From an uncultured Rhodospirillales bacterium (GTDB lineage: Bacteria; Pseudomonadota; Alphaproteobacteria; Kiloniellales; Kiloniellaceae), in NCBI GenBank assembly GCA_913060675.1, contig CAJXUS010000001.1, positions 180,739-244,738 of the forward strand: a stretch of 64,000 nucleotides of DNA, in the 5' to 3' direction. The notes beneath the pieces are model-generated. The model saw only the letters and a list, made by a program, of their open reading frames with translations. It ran no database searches and had not been told where the DNA came from. This document shows, piece after piece, positions 9,152 to 17,297 of the stretch (within the stretch, counting starts at the first letter, position 1; each line of letters begins with the position of its first letter). The translations under genes and the position numbers were made by a program.

Positions 9152-10666
9152 TTAGCCTCCTAACAACACACTATCAGGATGGGCAAAATCCAAACCGTCC
9201 GCATAGACAACATGGCGAGCGAATGACACTTCACACCCAAGGCTGACAGCAAATGTATTGCCCGCTTGCCCAACCATGGTACCGGGCTTTGTTACTGTTT
9301 TTGAAATAGAGAAATACACACTTTGATCTTCGGCGCGTAGAGAGTGAAGATTGACCCGGCCAGGCTTAAGAAAGGCATCTTGCACCCCCCAATCAGGTGA
9401 CAGTACACCATAGCGGGGGATACGAAGGCCTGAGGCGCTAAACCGTTTTGAGATCTGCCCCGCCAAATCCACTCGGATAAAATGAAACGGCACACCTTCT
9501 TCTTCTGGCTTCTGCAACGTGGTCAATCGGTGACAAACCTGCTCAAACCCAACGCGAAAGCGCCTCCGCAACAGATCAATATCGTGGCGCAATTCCAATG
9601 CTGCTTCTCGAAACGGCGAGTAAGGCATCATAAGAGCACCAGCGAAGTAACTCCCTAATGCCTTCAAGCACAATACTTTGGCCTCTTCACCACTCACATT
9701 AACTTCAGAAAGAGTGTTATCAAGAATATCTGCATAAGCAACTTCCGCTATAATACGAGCCATTCGAAAATTTAATGAGCTCACAGAAAGTGTTTCCATC
9801 AATCGAAGTACACCGCCGTCTTCGCCTTCGAGCTCCCACATTCCACGCTTTAACGAGGAATGCGTTGTTACCGAAACAACTTCGACTTTAATCCCAAGTT
9901 GTCGATCCAAATATCCTGCGAGTGCATCAAATAATCCATAAGGTTTAGGATCTCCCAAACGCTCTCGCAATTGGTTTGCGGCCTGCTCCAAAGTGGGAAA
10001 ATAGTGGTCATTCGCAGATAGCATATCCACGACTTCATCGGTCGGCGTCTCACTCAAGGCCGCAGATTGATTGGACTCTCCATTAATAAAATCGAACAAC
10101 TCGCCAACCATCAAGGTTAGCTTCTGACTTTCATCAACCAGAACAGTGGTGAAACGATCACGCTGGTGCTCAGAAAGATCGTCATTATCTTGTAGGATTT
10201 CAGCAAATGACCGTATTGAAGTAAGTTGAGTTAATAATTTATGACTGGTGTCAGTGAAATAAGGATCCGCGGAGAGAACTTCTCTTGCCTTTAAGGTATC
10301 TTCACGGGCATTTCTAAATGCCCGATAAAGTTTCAACAGTGCCCGACTGATTTCGGGGTGAACGGCGACAAAATCACCAAGCGCCGAACTATCGGGCTTT
10401 GCCTTATCAAACAAGGGATCGGAAAAAAGTTCGTTCAAAGCCGAGAGTAATCGCGCCTCTTCCCCGCCAGACAACTCGCCTTCTTTTATATTGAAAGCAT
10501 CTTCTAGCCTTTTTTGAAGCTTCCTTGATAAAGGCCGCTGGTTGTGTTCTACAAGGTTGAGATAAGCAGCAGAAATGCCTAGCTGCGTGGCCATTGCGAT
10601 CTGCGTTAAACCAATCTGCCCCCGCAGATGTCGGATTTTACGACCAGCAAATATCTGACGCGCCAT
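9152..10666 (-). CDS. XRE/ScfR-like short-chain acyl-CoA regulator with a HisKA-like insert
   Basis: A 504-residue regulator. Residues 1-60 are an XRE helix-turn-helix (GLTQIAMATQLGISAAYLNL). The C-terminal 250 residues match the DUF2083/ScfR-RamB region that responds to short-chain acyl-CoA (PFHFIRVDLAGQISKRFSAS, then RYGVLSPDWGVQDAF). Between them, at bases 10088-10246 (about residues 141-193), lies a helical pair that closely matches the HisKA domain of the kinase encoded at 5503: SHKLLTQLTSIRSFAEIL against SHELRTPLTSIRSFSEIL. The His is kept, but the following Glu and the Pro are lost. The start is ATG 10666 (or GTG 10684). It is the first gene of the kinase cluster. Confidence 0.85.
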   Translation of the reverse strand: MARQIFAGRKIRHLRGQIGLTQIAMATQLGISAAYLNLVEHNQRPLSRKLQKRLEDAFNIKEGELSGGEEARLLSALNELFSDPLFDKAKPDSSALGDFVAVHPEISRALLKLYRAFRNAREDTLKAREVLSADPYFTDTSHKLLTQLTSIRSFAEILQDNDDLSEHQRDRFTTVLVDESQKLTLMVGELFDFINGESNQSAALSETPTDEVVDMLSANDHYFPTLEQAANQLRERLGDPKPYGLFDALAGYLDRQLGIKVEVVSVTTHSSLKRGMWELEGEDGGVLRLMETLSVSSLNFRMARIIAEVAYADILDNTLSEVNVSGEEAKVLCLKALGSYFAGALMMPYSPFREAALELRHDIDLLRRRFRVGFEQVCHRLTTLQKPEEEGVPFHFIRVDLAGQISKRFSASGLRIPRYGVLSPDWGVQDAFLKPGRVNLHSLRAEDQSVYFSISKTVTKPGTMVGQAGNTFAVSLGCEVSFARHVVYADGLDFAHPDSVLLGG

Positions 10667-10669
10667 AGA

Positions 10670-10727
10670 ATTTACAACTTTCACAAAATTTAGCGTTATA
10701 GCATAAATATATTTACAAAGTTTGCAA
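10670..10727 (-). promoter_or_regulatory. Two tandem operator-like repeats in front of the XRE regulator
   Basis: Written on the plus strand, ATTTACAACTTTCACAA at 10670-10686 and ATTTACAAAGTTTGCAA at 10711-10727 agree at 13 of 17 positions and are 41 bases apart. On the minus strand the second contains AAACTTTGTAAA, one change from the RamB box AAACTTTGCAAA as I remember it from actinobacteria. The first abuts the start codon. Autoregulation is the likely role. Confidence 0.5.
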
Positions 10728-11071
10728 AAATAGGCAACGCTTTATTGCCTCGTCCCCCACATCCCCCTAGCCTTAGCATAGAAACGAACAAGACGGTCCC
10801 TGTACTTGGTATTGTTAGTTTTAGGCTTATCGGCCTTTGTTACTCCCTGTTCGTCGTTAGTGGTATGAAGACGACATACGACGCGACGGGTTCTAAGATC
10901 TTTGGCAACAATGCAAAGGGTATGTGTGTTTGACCCTATGAGCACTGAGATACGCCAAGGATATAGGTGATCTGATTACCGCCAACATTGTAATCAGTGA
11001 AGCTCTATCGACCTTACTTAAACGAGAGAGGTATTTCCTCTCTCGTTTTTTTCTGATTTGATCTTGCGGCC
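10728..11071. other. Intergenic region with a possible plus-strand small RNA
   Basis: This stretch lies between the XRE regulator and lysE. Short open frames exist on both strands (67 codons at 10742-10945 minus, 62 codons at 10745-10933 plus), but neither has a good ribosome site or a recognisable product. Its right part holds a stem-loop with 8-bp arms (CTGATTAC at 10972, GTAATCAG at 10990) followed by a very good plus-strand terminator, the usual layout of a small RNA 3' end. No clear promoter was found. Confidence 0.4.
11021..11052 (+). terminator. Strong Rho-independent terminator, plus strand
   Basis: A perfect 11-bp stem AACGAGAGAGG / CCTCTCTCGTT with loop TATTT is followed on the plus strand by seven T. 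No plus-strand protein gene precedes it. On the minus strand it lies just past lysE but has only three T there, so it may also act as a weaker lysE terminator. Confidence 0.8.
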
Positions 11072-11683
11072 TTAAGCAAATTGTCCCACCGCCATATACG
11101 CAACAATACCCACAGTAGAAATCGCCAAAAACAGATTTACTGCGAACCTCTTTTTGGGACTCTGTATCGCAGAGATAATCTTATCTCCTCCCCAGCACCA
11201 AATACAATTTGTTGGAAATCCCCCGACAATAAAGATGAGGCACATTACCAACCACTGCTCCCAGGCCGGAGAGTTTTGATTGGCAAACTGAGCAAATACG
11301 GTTGTCGCCATCAACCATGCTTTGGGATTCATGGGATGCACGATAAGTCCGTTCAAATACCCCACGGTCTTCACACTCACACCACTTGATGCCTTACTCA
11401 TATCTGACATTGCGATCTTCCATGCGAGATAAAGTAAATAACAGCTGCTCGCAATAGTGATCACAGGTGCCAATGCAGGAAAGCCATCCAAGAGGCTCGT
11501 CACACCAAAAGCGGCCACTGCTAAAACCAAGAAAAACCCACTCTGTACCCCAAGAGTAAAGGGGAACGCACGTTTAAATCCCAACGCCGCACCTGTCGCC
11601 ATTAAAATCATATTTGCAGGGCCAGGCGTCCCAGACATAACCGCCGCAAAGACAATTGCTGGTAAAATATTTTCTGGTGACAT
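11072..11683 (-). CDS. LysE/RhtB-family amino acid exporter
   Basis: A 203-residue inner-membrane protein with about six helices. The N-terminal signature SGTPGPANMILMATGAALGFKR (residues about 15-36) is the LysE/RhtB hallmark PGPxxxxxxxxxxxxG, and IVHPMNPKAWLM matches the second conserved loop. The ATG at 11683 is preferred over ATGATG at 11716 because GGAAAAGGG precedes it. Family members export amino acids or homoserine-like compounds. It is divergent from a MocR regulator at 11776, an arrangement that suggests the regulator controls it; the substrate is unknown. Confidence 0.88.
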   Translation of the reverse strand: MSPENILPAIVFAAVMSGTPGPANMILMATGAALGFKRAFPFTLGVQSGFFLVLAVAAFGVTSLLDGFPALAPVITIASSCYLLYLAWKIAMSDMSKASSGVSVKTVGYLNGLIVHPMNPKAWLMATTVFAQFANQNSPAWEQWLVMCLIFIVGGFPTNCIWCWGGDKIISAIQSPKKRFAVNLFLAISTVGIVAYMAVGQFA

Positions 11684-11743
11684 AAGCCCTTTTCCTTCAA
11701 CAAGTCTGTTCATCATTAATTACATGTTCAAAACTTACTCTGT

Positions 11744-11774
11744 ATTGTTCATTGAACAATTGTTATATTGTTCC
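11744..11774. promoter_or_regulatory. Palindrome and direct repeat between lysE and mocR
   Basis: ATTGTTCA-T-TGAACAAT at 11744-11760 is a perfect 8-1-8 palindrome. A further half-site ATTGTTCC lies 23 bases downstream of the first half, at 11767-11774, two bases before the mocR start codon. MocR proteins usually bind two direct repeats, so this is the probable operator for both divergent genes. Confidence 0.6.
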
Positions 11775-11775
11775 T

Positions 11776-13200
11776 ATGACAATATTATCTCGCATATCCC
11801 AACAGGCCCCAGCTGATGGGCAAAAGTACGTAAAGTTAGAAACCGTTTTCAAACAAGCCATTAGCGATGGAACACTTAAACCTGGCGAAAAACTACCTCC
11901 CCTACGCACAGCGGCCTGGAATGCAAAATGCAGCTTGGGAACCATGTCCAGAGTCTATACTTCCCTGGAACGTAAAGGTCTTGTTACCGCCGTGGTCGGC
12001 CGCGGAACCTTCGTTCAAGAAAGATCAAACATCGGTGCAGATGTCATACTTCCGCGATCTACCGATTTTCGGGACAAGGCAAAATTCACCGACAGCGGTT
12101 TTGTCGATCTTGGTATGAACGCTATAGCCAATGACTGGGGTGAAAATCTTATACGCTGGGCTTTGAAACGAGCCGCCGAAAAAGCCTCTTCCCTTACCCT
12201 GATGACCTATCGTGATGGGTTTGGAGATCCCGCACAAAAATTACTAATGCGAAGCTTTTTACCCTCAACACTTCAAGACATTACAGATGAACGCATTCTC
12301 ATCACTCACGGGGCACAAAACGGCATATTTACCGCTCTAAGCAGATTAACCTCACCCGGAGACACCGTCTGCATAGAACCTTTAAGTTACCCCGGGATCT
12401 CGGCAGCCTTATCGCAATCGGGTCTTGCTTCTGTTGTTGTTGAAACGGACGATCAGGGCATCTGCCCCAATTCATTTGAAAAGCTCTGTCAGGAAGGGAG
12501 AATAAGGATCTTGGTAACAACCGCCACAGGTCACAACCCAACGTGCATTACAACACCGCTCGCGAGACGAAAAGAAATCGGGGACCTCGCTGAAAGACAT
12601 AATATTCTTATTATCGAAGATGATATCTATGGATTTTTATACCCCGATGCCCCTCCGCCTTATGCATCTCTTTTCCCAGAAAATTCAGTTTATCTAACGG
12701 GCCTTGCAAAACGGATTACACCCTCCTTGCGGATCGGAGTAGCAATAGCACCCCCATATATCACCATGCTTATGGCGCAGGGCATTACGGCGCAAACCTG
12801 GATGGTTTCTCCCATTTTGGTAACTGCGGCAACTGAAATTGCAGGACGAAAGGATGAATTATTGTCCATCCCCAAAACAATCATGTCTCAAGCCAGAGAC
12901 CGCGCAGAACTAACTAATAGGATCCTCGGTCAAAAGGTAACAAATATCGATATCTGCCGTTCTCATGCCTGGATAGAGTTACCGACATCAATTTCCGCGA
13001 ACACCTTTGCAAAAAGAGCCGAAATTGCAGGTGTTAACGTGATGGCTGGGTATCGATTTGCAAACAAATCAAGTTCGGGTCTACACAACATTCGCTTATC
13101 AATCATGGCACCAACTCAACATAAAATCCTCGAATCTGCACTGATAAAATTGGACGCCATTCTCTCAACACCAAATGAAAATGTTTACGAAATGTTCTAA
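11776..13200 (+). CDS. MocR-type regulator (GntR HTH fused to aminotransferase fold)
   Basis: A 474-residue protein starting at ATG 11776. Residues 1-75 are a GntR winged helix (GEKLPPLRTAAWNAKCSLGTMSRVYTSLERKGLV, written here as a domain description). From about residue 105 to the end it is a fold-type I aminotransferase domain: GAQNGIFTALSRLTSPGD, then EDDIYGFLYP, and LTGLAKRITPSLRIG with the PLP-binding Lys. In this family the domain senses PLP or an amino compound instead of catalysing transamination. It sits divergent to a LysE exporter and probably regulates it. There is no Shine-Dalgarno at this start; an in-frame GTG/ATG at 11752 would lie inside the operator. Confidence 0.88.
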   Translation: MTILSRISQQAPADGQKYVKLETVFKQAISDGTLKPGEKLPPLRTAAWNAKCSLGTMSRVYTSLERKGLVTAVVGRGTFVQERSNIGADVILPRSTDFRDKAKFTDSGFVDLGMNAIANDWGENLIRWALKRAAEKASSLTLMTYRDGFGDPAQKLLMRSFLPSTLQDITDERILITHGAQNGIFTALSRLTSPGDTVCIEPLSYPGISAALSQSGLASVVVETDDQGICPNSFEKLCQEGRIRILVTTATGHNPTCITTPLARRKEIGDLAERHNILIIEDDIYGFLYPDAPPPYASLFPENSVYLTGLAKRITPSLRIGVAIAPPYITMLMAQGITAQTWMVSPILVTAATEIAGRKDELLSIPKTIMSQARDRAELTNRILGQKVTNIDICRSHAWIELPTSISANTFAKRAEIAGVNVMAGYRFANKSSSGLHNIRLSIMAPTQHKILESALIKLDAILSTPNENVYEMF

Positions 13201-13551
13201 AAAGCTCAATAACGATCGTCAACATTAGGCTTAGACTTCACTGAACGATGAAACAAAGCAAACAAGTACTGGAACAAAGCAAATGTATACAAATAAATTC
13301 AAAAAATTACCCCACTAAACGTCACGTAATCTTATAAAACTCAAATCTATACTCCCCATTTACTTATTCATAGACAACTGTCCTCTTTTCGTAATTGATA
13401 ATCATTATCACATGTCAGATTTTTTGAAAATTTACTTGATATTTCAGCGAATCAATTTACATTATTGGAAAGATTCTAAAGTAGATAATATCTGCCATTT
13501 CAGGAAAATTTCTTTTCCTTTCTGACATTAATTCAAAGCGAGGACCCCATT
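13201..13551. other. Intergenic region between mocR and bfr
   Basis: This is 351 AT-rich bases. The only features seen are the Fur box at 13396, the candidate promoter at 13436-13463, and a GAGG eight bases before the bfr ATG. There is no terminator-like hairpin for mocR and no coding frame. Confidence 0.5.
13396..13410. promoter_or_regulatory. Perfect 7-1-7 Fur box upstream of bfr
   Basis: TGATAAT-C-ATTATCA is an exact match to the classical Fur 7-1-7 consensus. It lies 142 bases before the bfr start and about 25 bases before a sigma70-like pair (TTGATA at 13436, TACATT at 13458, spacer 16). Its position upstream of the -35 would suit activation or dual control better than simple repression. 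Confidence 0.75.
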
Positions 13552-14031
13552 ATGAAGGGCGATAAAAAAGTCATTGAGCATCTAAACACAGCTCTGACCC
13601 ACGAGCTTACAGCAATCAATCAATATTACCTGCATTCTAAACTACTCAAAGATTGGGGCGTAGAAAAGCTCGCCAAATTTGAATACAAAGAATCTATTGA
13701 GGAAATGCACCACGCTGACAAGCTAATGGATCGTATCTTACTTCTTGATGGCTTCCCAAATCTTCAGAGCCTGAACAAGCTCAAAATCGGGGAAGATGTA
13801 GAAGAAGTCCTTAAGTGTGACCTCGCTGGCGAACTTGAAGCAGTTGAAGTTTATAAAGAAGGTATCGCGCATTGCGAGTCTGTTCGTGATTACGGTAGCC
13901 GCGATCTTCTTAAGCAAATTCTGGTGGACGAAGAAGAGCACGTAGATCACATCGAATCACAGTTTGAACTTATCAAACGCGTTGGCATTCAAAACTACGT
14001 TCAATCTCAGAGCCAATCTGACGACGATTAA
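13552..14031 (+). CDS. bfr: Bacterioferritin
   Basis: A 159-residue four-helix iron-storage subunit that assembles into 24-mers in the cytoplasm and oxidises and stores iron. All ferroxidase ligands are present at the standard positions: E18, E51, H54, E94, E127 and H130. The heme ligand M52 is also kept, so this is the heme-binding, catalytically active type. The start has GAGG at a good distance. The gene is monocistronic between a Fur box and a terminator and opens a run of iron-related genes. No bacterioferritin-associated ferredoxin gene is adjacent. Confidence 0.96.
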   Translation: MKGDKKVIEHLNTALTHELTAINQYYLHSKLLKDWGVEKLAKFEYKESIEEMHHADKLMDRILLLDGFPNLQSLNKLKIGEDVEEVLKCDLAGELEAVEVYKEGIAHCESVRDYGSRDLLKQILVDEEEHVDHIESQFELIKRVGIQNYVQSQSQSDDD

Positions 14032-14048
14032 TAGCATCGTTTCGTTTC

Positions 14049-14082
14049 AAAAGGCTGGTACAAATTGTGCCAGCCTTTTTTT
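14049..14082 (+). terminator. Rho-independent terminator of bfr
   Basis: AAAAGGCTGG pairs with CCAGCCTTTT, with an inner ACA/TGT extension and a T-run of seven. It begins 18 bases after the bfr stop. Confidence 0.85.
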
Positions 14083-14188
14083 ATGCACTACCTTCGCTTA
14101 TTTCAAACACACTCCTTCTAAGACGATCACTCTCCCCAAACACAATTTTTTTCATAAATGTCTCTTGCCATAATTTTCTCTTAAAAAA

Positions 14189-14246
14189 TGCAATTTCGAA
14201 ATTGCAACTCATTCTCACTTGTGTTAGTTGTTGCGAATAATACTCA
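14189..14246. promoter_or_regulatory. Palindrome and tandem iron-box-like repeats upstream of the imelysin operon
   Basis: TGCAATTTCGAAATTGCA at 14189-14206 is a perfect 18-bp palindrome resembling the TGCAA...TTGCA sites of the Fur/Mur family in alphaproteobacteria. Overlapping and following it are TTGCAACTCATTCTCA (14202) and TTGCGAATAATACTCA (14231), 29 bases apart and alike at 11 of 16 positions. Given the bfr Fur box and the iron-related operon behind it, a Fur-family regulator is the likely ligand. The 300-base gap from bfr to the start codon holds nothing else apparent. Confidence 0.5.
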
Positions 14247-14332
14247 ACCGCTCCTGCTTTCTGCACGAGCTTCAAGCTTATCACCTCGGCTAACCGCTTT
14301 AGCGAAATGCCCCGGTTGTGAATGGGAATAAA

Positions 14333-15619
14333 ATGAGCAACGCTCTGAAAAAGGTCGCTCGTGTAGCGAGCACTGTAACTGTCCTCTCTGTACTTGGCGC
14401 TGGTGCGGCCTATGCAGATAAAGTCGATGCCAACAGTGTTATCAAAAATTATGCTGATATTGCTCTTGCTGGCTATCAGGATTCATTAACTTCAGCACAG
14501 GCACTGGACAGTGCGATCAATACTTTGATAGCCTCACCATCAAACGCCTCTCTCAACGCTGCACGTTCAGCTTGGGTTACCGCACGTGCCCCCTATCAAC
14601 AAACCGAAGTTTACCGTTTTGGTAATGCTATTGTTGATGACTGGGAAGGCCGCGTTAACGCTTGGCCACTTGATGAAGGTTTGATCGATTACGTTGATAC
14701 ATCATATGGCGATGAATCAGACGAAAACGCCCTTTACACAGTAAACGTGGTTGCCAATTCAAAGCTTTCAGTTAACGGTAAAAAAATTGATGCAACGACG
14801 ATTACGCCAGCTCTAATTTCCGAGACTTTGCACGAAGCTGAAGAAGTTGAATCCAATGTCGCCACGGGTTATCACGCCATTGAATTCCTTCTTTGGGGGC
14901 AAGATCTCAACGGAAACGGTCCAGGTGCAGGAAATCGTCCAGCAACTGACTTTGATGTAAAAAACTGCACTGGCGGAAATTGTGATCGTCGTGCTCAGTA
15001 CCTCAAATCAGCTTCGACACTTTTGATCTCAGATCTTGCAGAAATGGCTGCGAACTGGGAAACCAGTGGTGCAGCAAGAACTGGTCTACTAAAAGATCCA
15101 TCAGCAAGCCTGAGAACAATTTTCACAGGCATGGGCTCACTATCTTACGGTGAACTTGCGGGCGAGCGCATGAAGCTTGGTTTGCTCTTGAACGATCCTG
15201 AAGAAGAGCATGACTGCTTCTCTGACAATACACACAACTCTCATTATTTCGATCAGATCGGTATTCGGAATGTTTACACGGGCCACTATCGTCGCTTAGA
15301 TGGTTCTGTAGTAAGCGGGCCTTCTATTTCCGACCTCGTAAAATCTAAAGATGCTGCTGCAGATGCGGAACTTCGTGGCAAACTGGACAGCACAGTGTCT
15401 TCCATGGCTATCATGAAAGCACGGGCAGAAAGCATCGAAGCTTATGACCAGATGATCGGCGAAGGTAACGTTGTTGGCAATGCAGTCGTACAAGCAGCGA
15501 TTGACGGCCTCATTAACCAAACCCGTTCAATCGAGCGTGCGGTTGTCGCCCTCGACCTATCTGACATTGAAGTTGAAGGCTCCGACAGTCTCGACAATCC
15601 AAACGCCGTCTTTAATTAA
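14333..15619 (+). CDS. Imelysin-family periplasmic protein (IrpA-like), first copy
   Basis: A 428-residue secreted protein. ATG 14333 gives a classic signal peptide ending AYA-DKVD; an in-frame GTG 15 bases earlier is less likely. The peptidase_M75/imelysin domain fills the rest, with the family GxHxxE motif intact as GYHAIE (about residues 179-184) and WPLDEGLIDYVD ahead of it. Imelysins are iron-regulated envelope proteins thought to bind iron or another metal; protease activity is disputed. It contains two Cys in CTGGNC. It is the first gene of the series imelysin, di-heme oxidoreductase, imelysin, DUF1513. Confidence 0.92.
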   Translation: MSNALKKVARVASTVTVLSVLGAGAAYADKVDANSVIKNYADIALAGYQDSLTSAQALDSAINTLIASPSNASLNAARSAWVTARAPYQQTEVYRFGNAIVDDWEGRVNAWPLDEGLIDYVDTSYGDESDENALYTVNVVANSKLSVNGKKIDATTITPALISETLHEAEEVESNVATGYHAIEFLLWGQDLNGNGPGAGNRPATDFDVKNCTGGNCDRRAQYLKSASTLLISDLAEMAANWETSGAARTGLLKDPSASLRTIFTGMGSLSYGELAGERMKLGLLLNDPEEEHDCFSDNTHNSHYFDQIGIRNVYTGHYRRLDGSVVSGPSISDLVKSKDAAADAELRGKLDSTVSSMAIMKARAESIEAYDQMIGEGNVVGNAVVQAAIDGLINQTRSIERAVVALDLSDIEVEGSDSLDNPNAVFN

Positions 15620-15746
15620 AACCTGACAAATATGGGTACTGCGACCAAGTACTCATATTTTTCAATATTAACGATGTGATAGTACTGTGGGCAGCTCTGT
15701 TTTGGGTTGCCCATTTCACGTATATTAGAAAAGAAAATACTCTCCA

Positions 15747-17297
15747 ATGGCAGCTTCTCGTCGAAAACAACTCATTCTTTGTTGTACTGTCTCAATTGGT
15801 ATCAGTCTTTCAGCTGGCGTTATTGCGAACTCCTCTCCGAGCCCTTTCTCGAATCATCTGCGAGATGATCTCAACGAGGTCGATCAAGAGCGAGTAAGGG
15901 CTGTCACACAGCCAACAACCGACTTCTCTAAAGCAGAAAACTTTGAGCAAAAATCAGCCGGAGCCGCTACGTCAAAAAAACGAATTAGCAATAAGGCTTT
16001 TTCTCATCCATCTGGAAATTTGACCTTTGAAGATGAAAGAGACTTTAAGCTCGGTAACAGTCTTTTCAAAAAAATATGGGTCGCCTCGCCGTCCTCGACA
16101 AAAGCATCTGATGGCCTAGGCCCGCTTTACAATGCCCGCTCTTGCCAGCGCTGCCATTTAAAGGACGGACGCGGTCATCCGCCAGAAAACAATCTGGATC
16201 TCGCCACGTCGATGTTCCTTCGCTTATCTGTCCCACCAAGAACACCAGAAGAGATTGAAGCCATAAAATCGGGTACTGAACTTCGAATAGCCGAACCAAC
16301 GTACGGCGGGCAACTCCAGGATCAAGCAGTGACAGGCTTATCCGCCGAAGGGAAAATGCGCATTTCATACCAAGAAAAAACTATTACCTTAAACGGCGGC
16401 GAAACAGTCTCTCTAAGAACGCCAAGCTATAGTGTAGAAGAGCTCGCGTACGGTGATCTCGATCCGGATGTTATGCTGTCTCCCCGCGTTGCCCCTCCCA
16501 TGATTGGCCTAGGATTAATAGAAGCTATACACGAACAGGATATCCTCGCTCTCGCAGACCAGAACGATCTCGACAAAGACGGTATTTCTGGAAAGCCAAG
16601 TATGATCTTTGATCAAATCTCGGATAAGAAAGTTCTCGGACGCTTTGGGTGGAAAGCTTCAAATCTGAGTATCCATATGCAATCGGCCAATGCCTTTGCA
16701 GGAGATATTGGACTCTCGACACCTGATGTTCCAGCTCCGTGGGGCGACTGCACCGTCAATCAACCGACCTGCAGAGCCCAACCCAATGGAGCACAAAAAC
16801 AACTCGGTAATGGCGAAGCGCCCAAAAAGGTTCTCGACCTCGTTGTTTTTTATTCAAAAAATCTAGCGGTTCCTGCACGTCGTGATGTGAGCAACGCCAA
16901 AGTCCTTGAAGGTAAAGAGCTGTTTTACAATTCAGGCTGCATTGCATGCCACCAACCTAAATACGTAACCCGACGTGACGCAGGCCAAAAAGAATTGTCT
17001 TTCCAATTGATTTGGCCGTACAGCGATCTTCTCTTACACGATATGGGTGACGGTTTGGCAGATAACCGTCCGGTAGGGGATGCCACGGGCCGCGAATGGC
17101 GTACCGCTCCTCTTTGGGGAATTGGCTTAACCGAAACCGTAAATGGCCATACTTACTTTCTTCATGATGGCAGAGCGCGTAACTTGCTCGAAGCAATTCT
17201 TTGGCATGGCGGCGAAGCTCAGGTATCACGAGATACCGTCGTAAACATGGCACCTGACGAACGACGTTCTTTACTTAAGTTTCTAGGATCCCTTTGA
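15747..17297 (+). CDS. Di-heme oxidoreductase (DHOR) family c-type cytochrome
   Basis: A 516-residue exported protein of the di-heme oxidoreductase/thiol oxidoreductase family, related to MauG and di-heme peroxidases. An N-terminal signal helix (about 8-27) leads to the periplasm. Heme c motif one is C133-Q-R-C136-H137 and motif two C398-I-A-C401-H402. EAILWHGGEAQ near the C-terminus is a conserved family block. Such proteins are regularly encoded with imelysins in marine bacteria, where a redox step on iron is suspected but unproven. It lies 127 bases after imelysin 1, and its stop overlaps the next start by one base. Confidence 0.92.
   Translation: MAASRRKQLILCCTVSIGISLSAGVIANSSPSPFSNHLRDDLNEVDQERVRAVTQPTTDFSKAENFEQKSAGAATSKKRISNKAFSHPSGNLTFEDERDFKLGNSLFKKIWVASPSSTKASDGLGPLYNARSCQRCHLKDGRGHPPENNLDLATSMFLRLSVPPRTPEEIEAIKSGTELRIAEPTYGGQLQDQAVTGLSAEGKMRISYQEKTITLNGGETVSLRTPSYSVEELAYGDLDPDVMLSPRVAPPMIGLGLIEAIHEQDILALADQNDLDKDGISGKPSMIFDQISDKKVLGRFGWKASNLSIHMQSANAFAGDIGLSTPDVPAPWGDCTVNQPTCRAQPNGAQKQLGNGEAPKKVLDLVVFYSKNLAVPARRDVSNAKVLEGKELFYNSGCIACHQPKYVTRRDAGQKELSFQLIWPYSDLLLHDMGDGLADNRPVGDATGREWRTAPLWGIGLTETVNGHTYFLHDGRARNLLEAILWHGGEAQVSRDTVVNMAPDERRSLLKFLGSL

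Noticed and set aside
10742..10945. Overlapping open frames of 67 codons (minus) and 62 codons (plus)
   Set aside because: Neither has a convincing ribosome site, typical codon use or a recognisable product. A small RNA explains the region as well.
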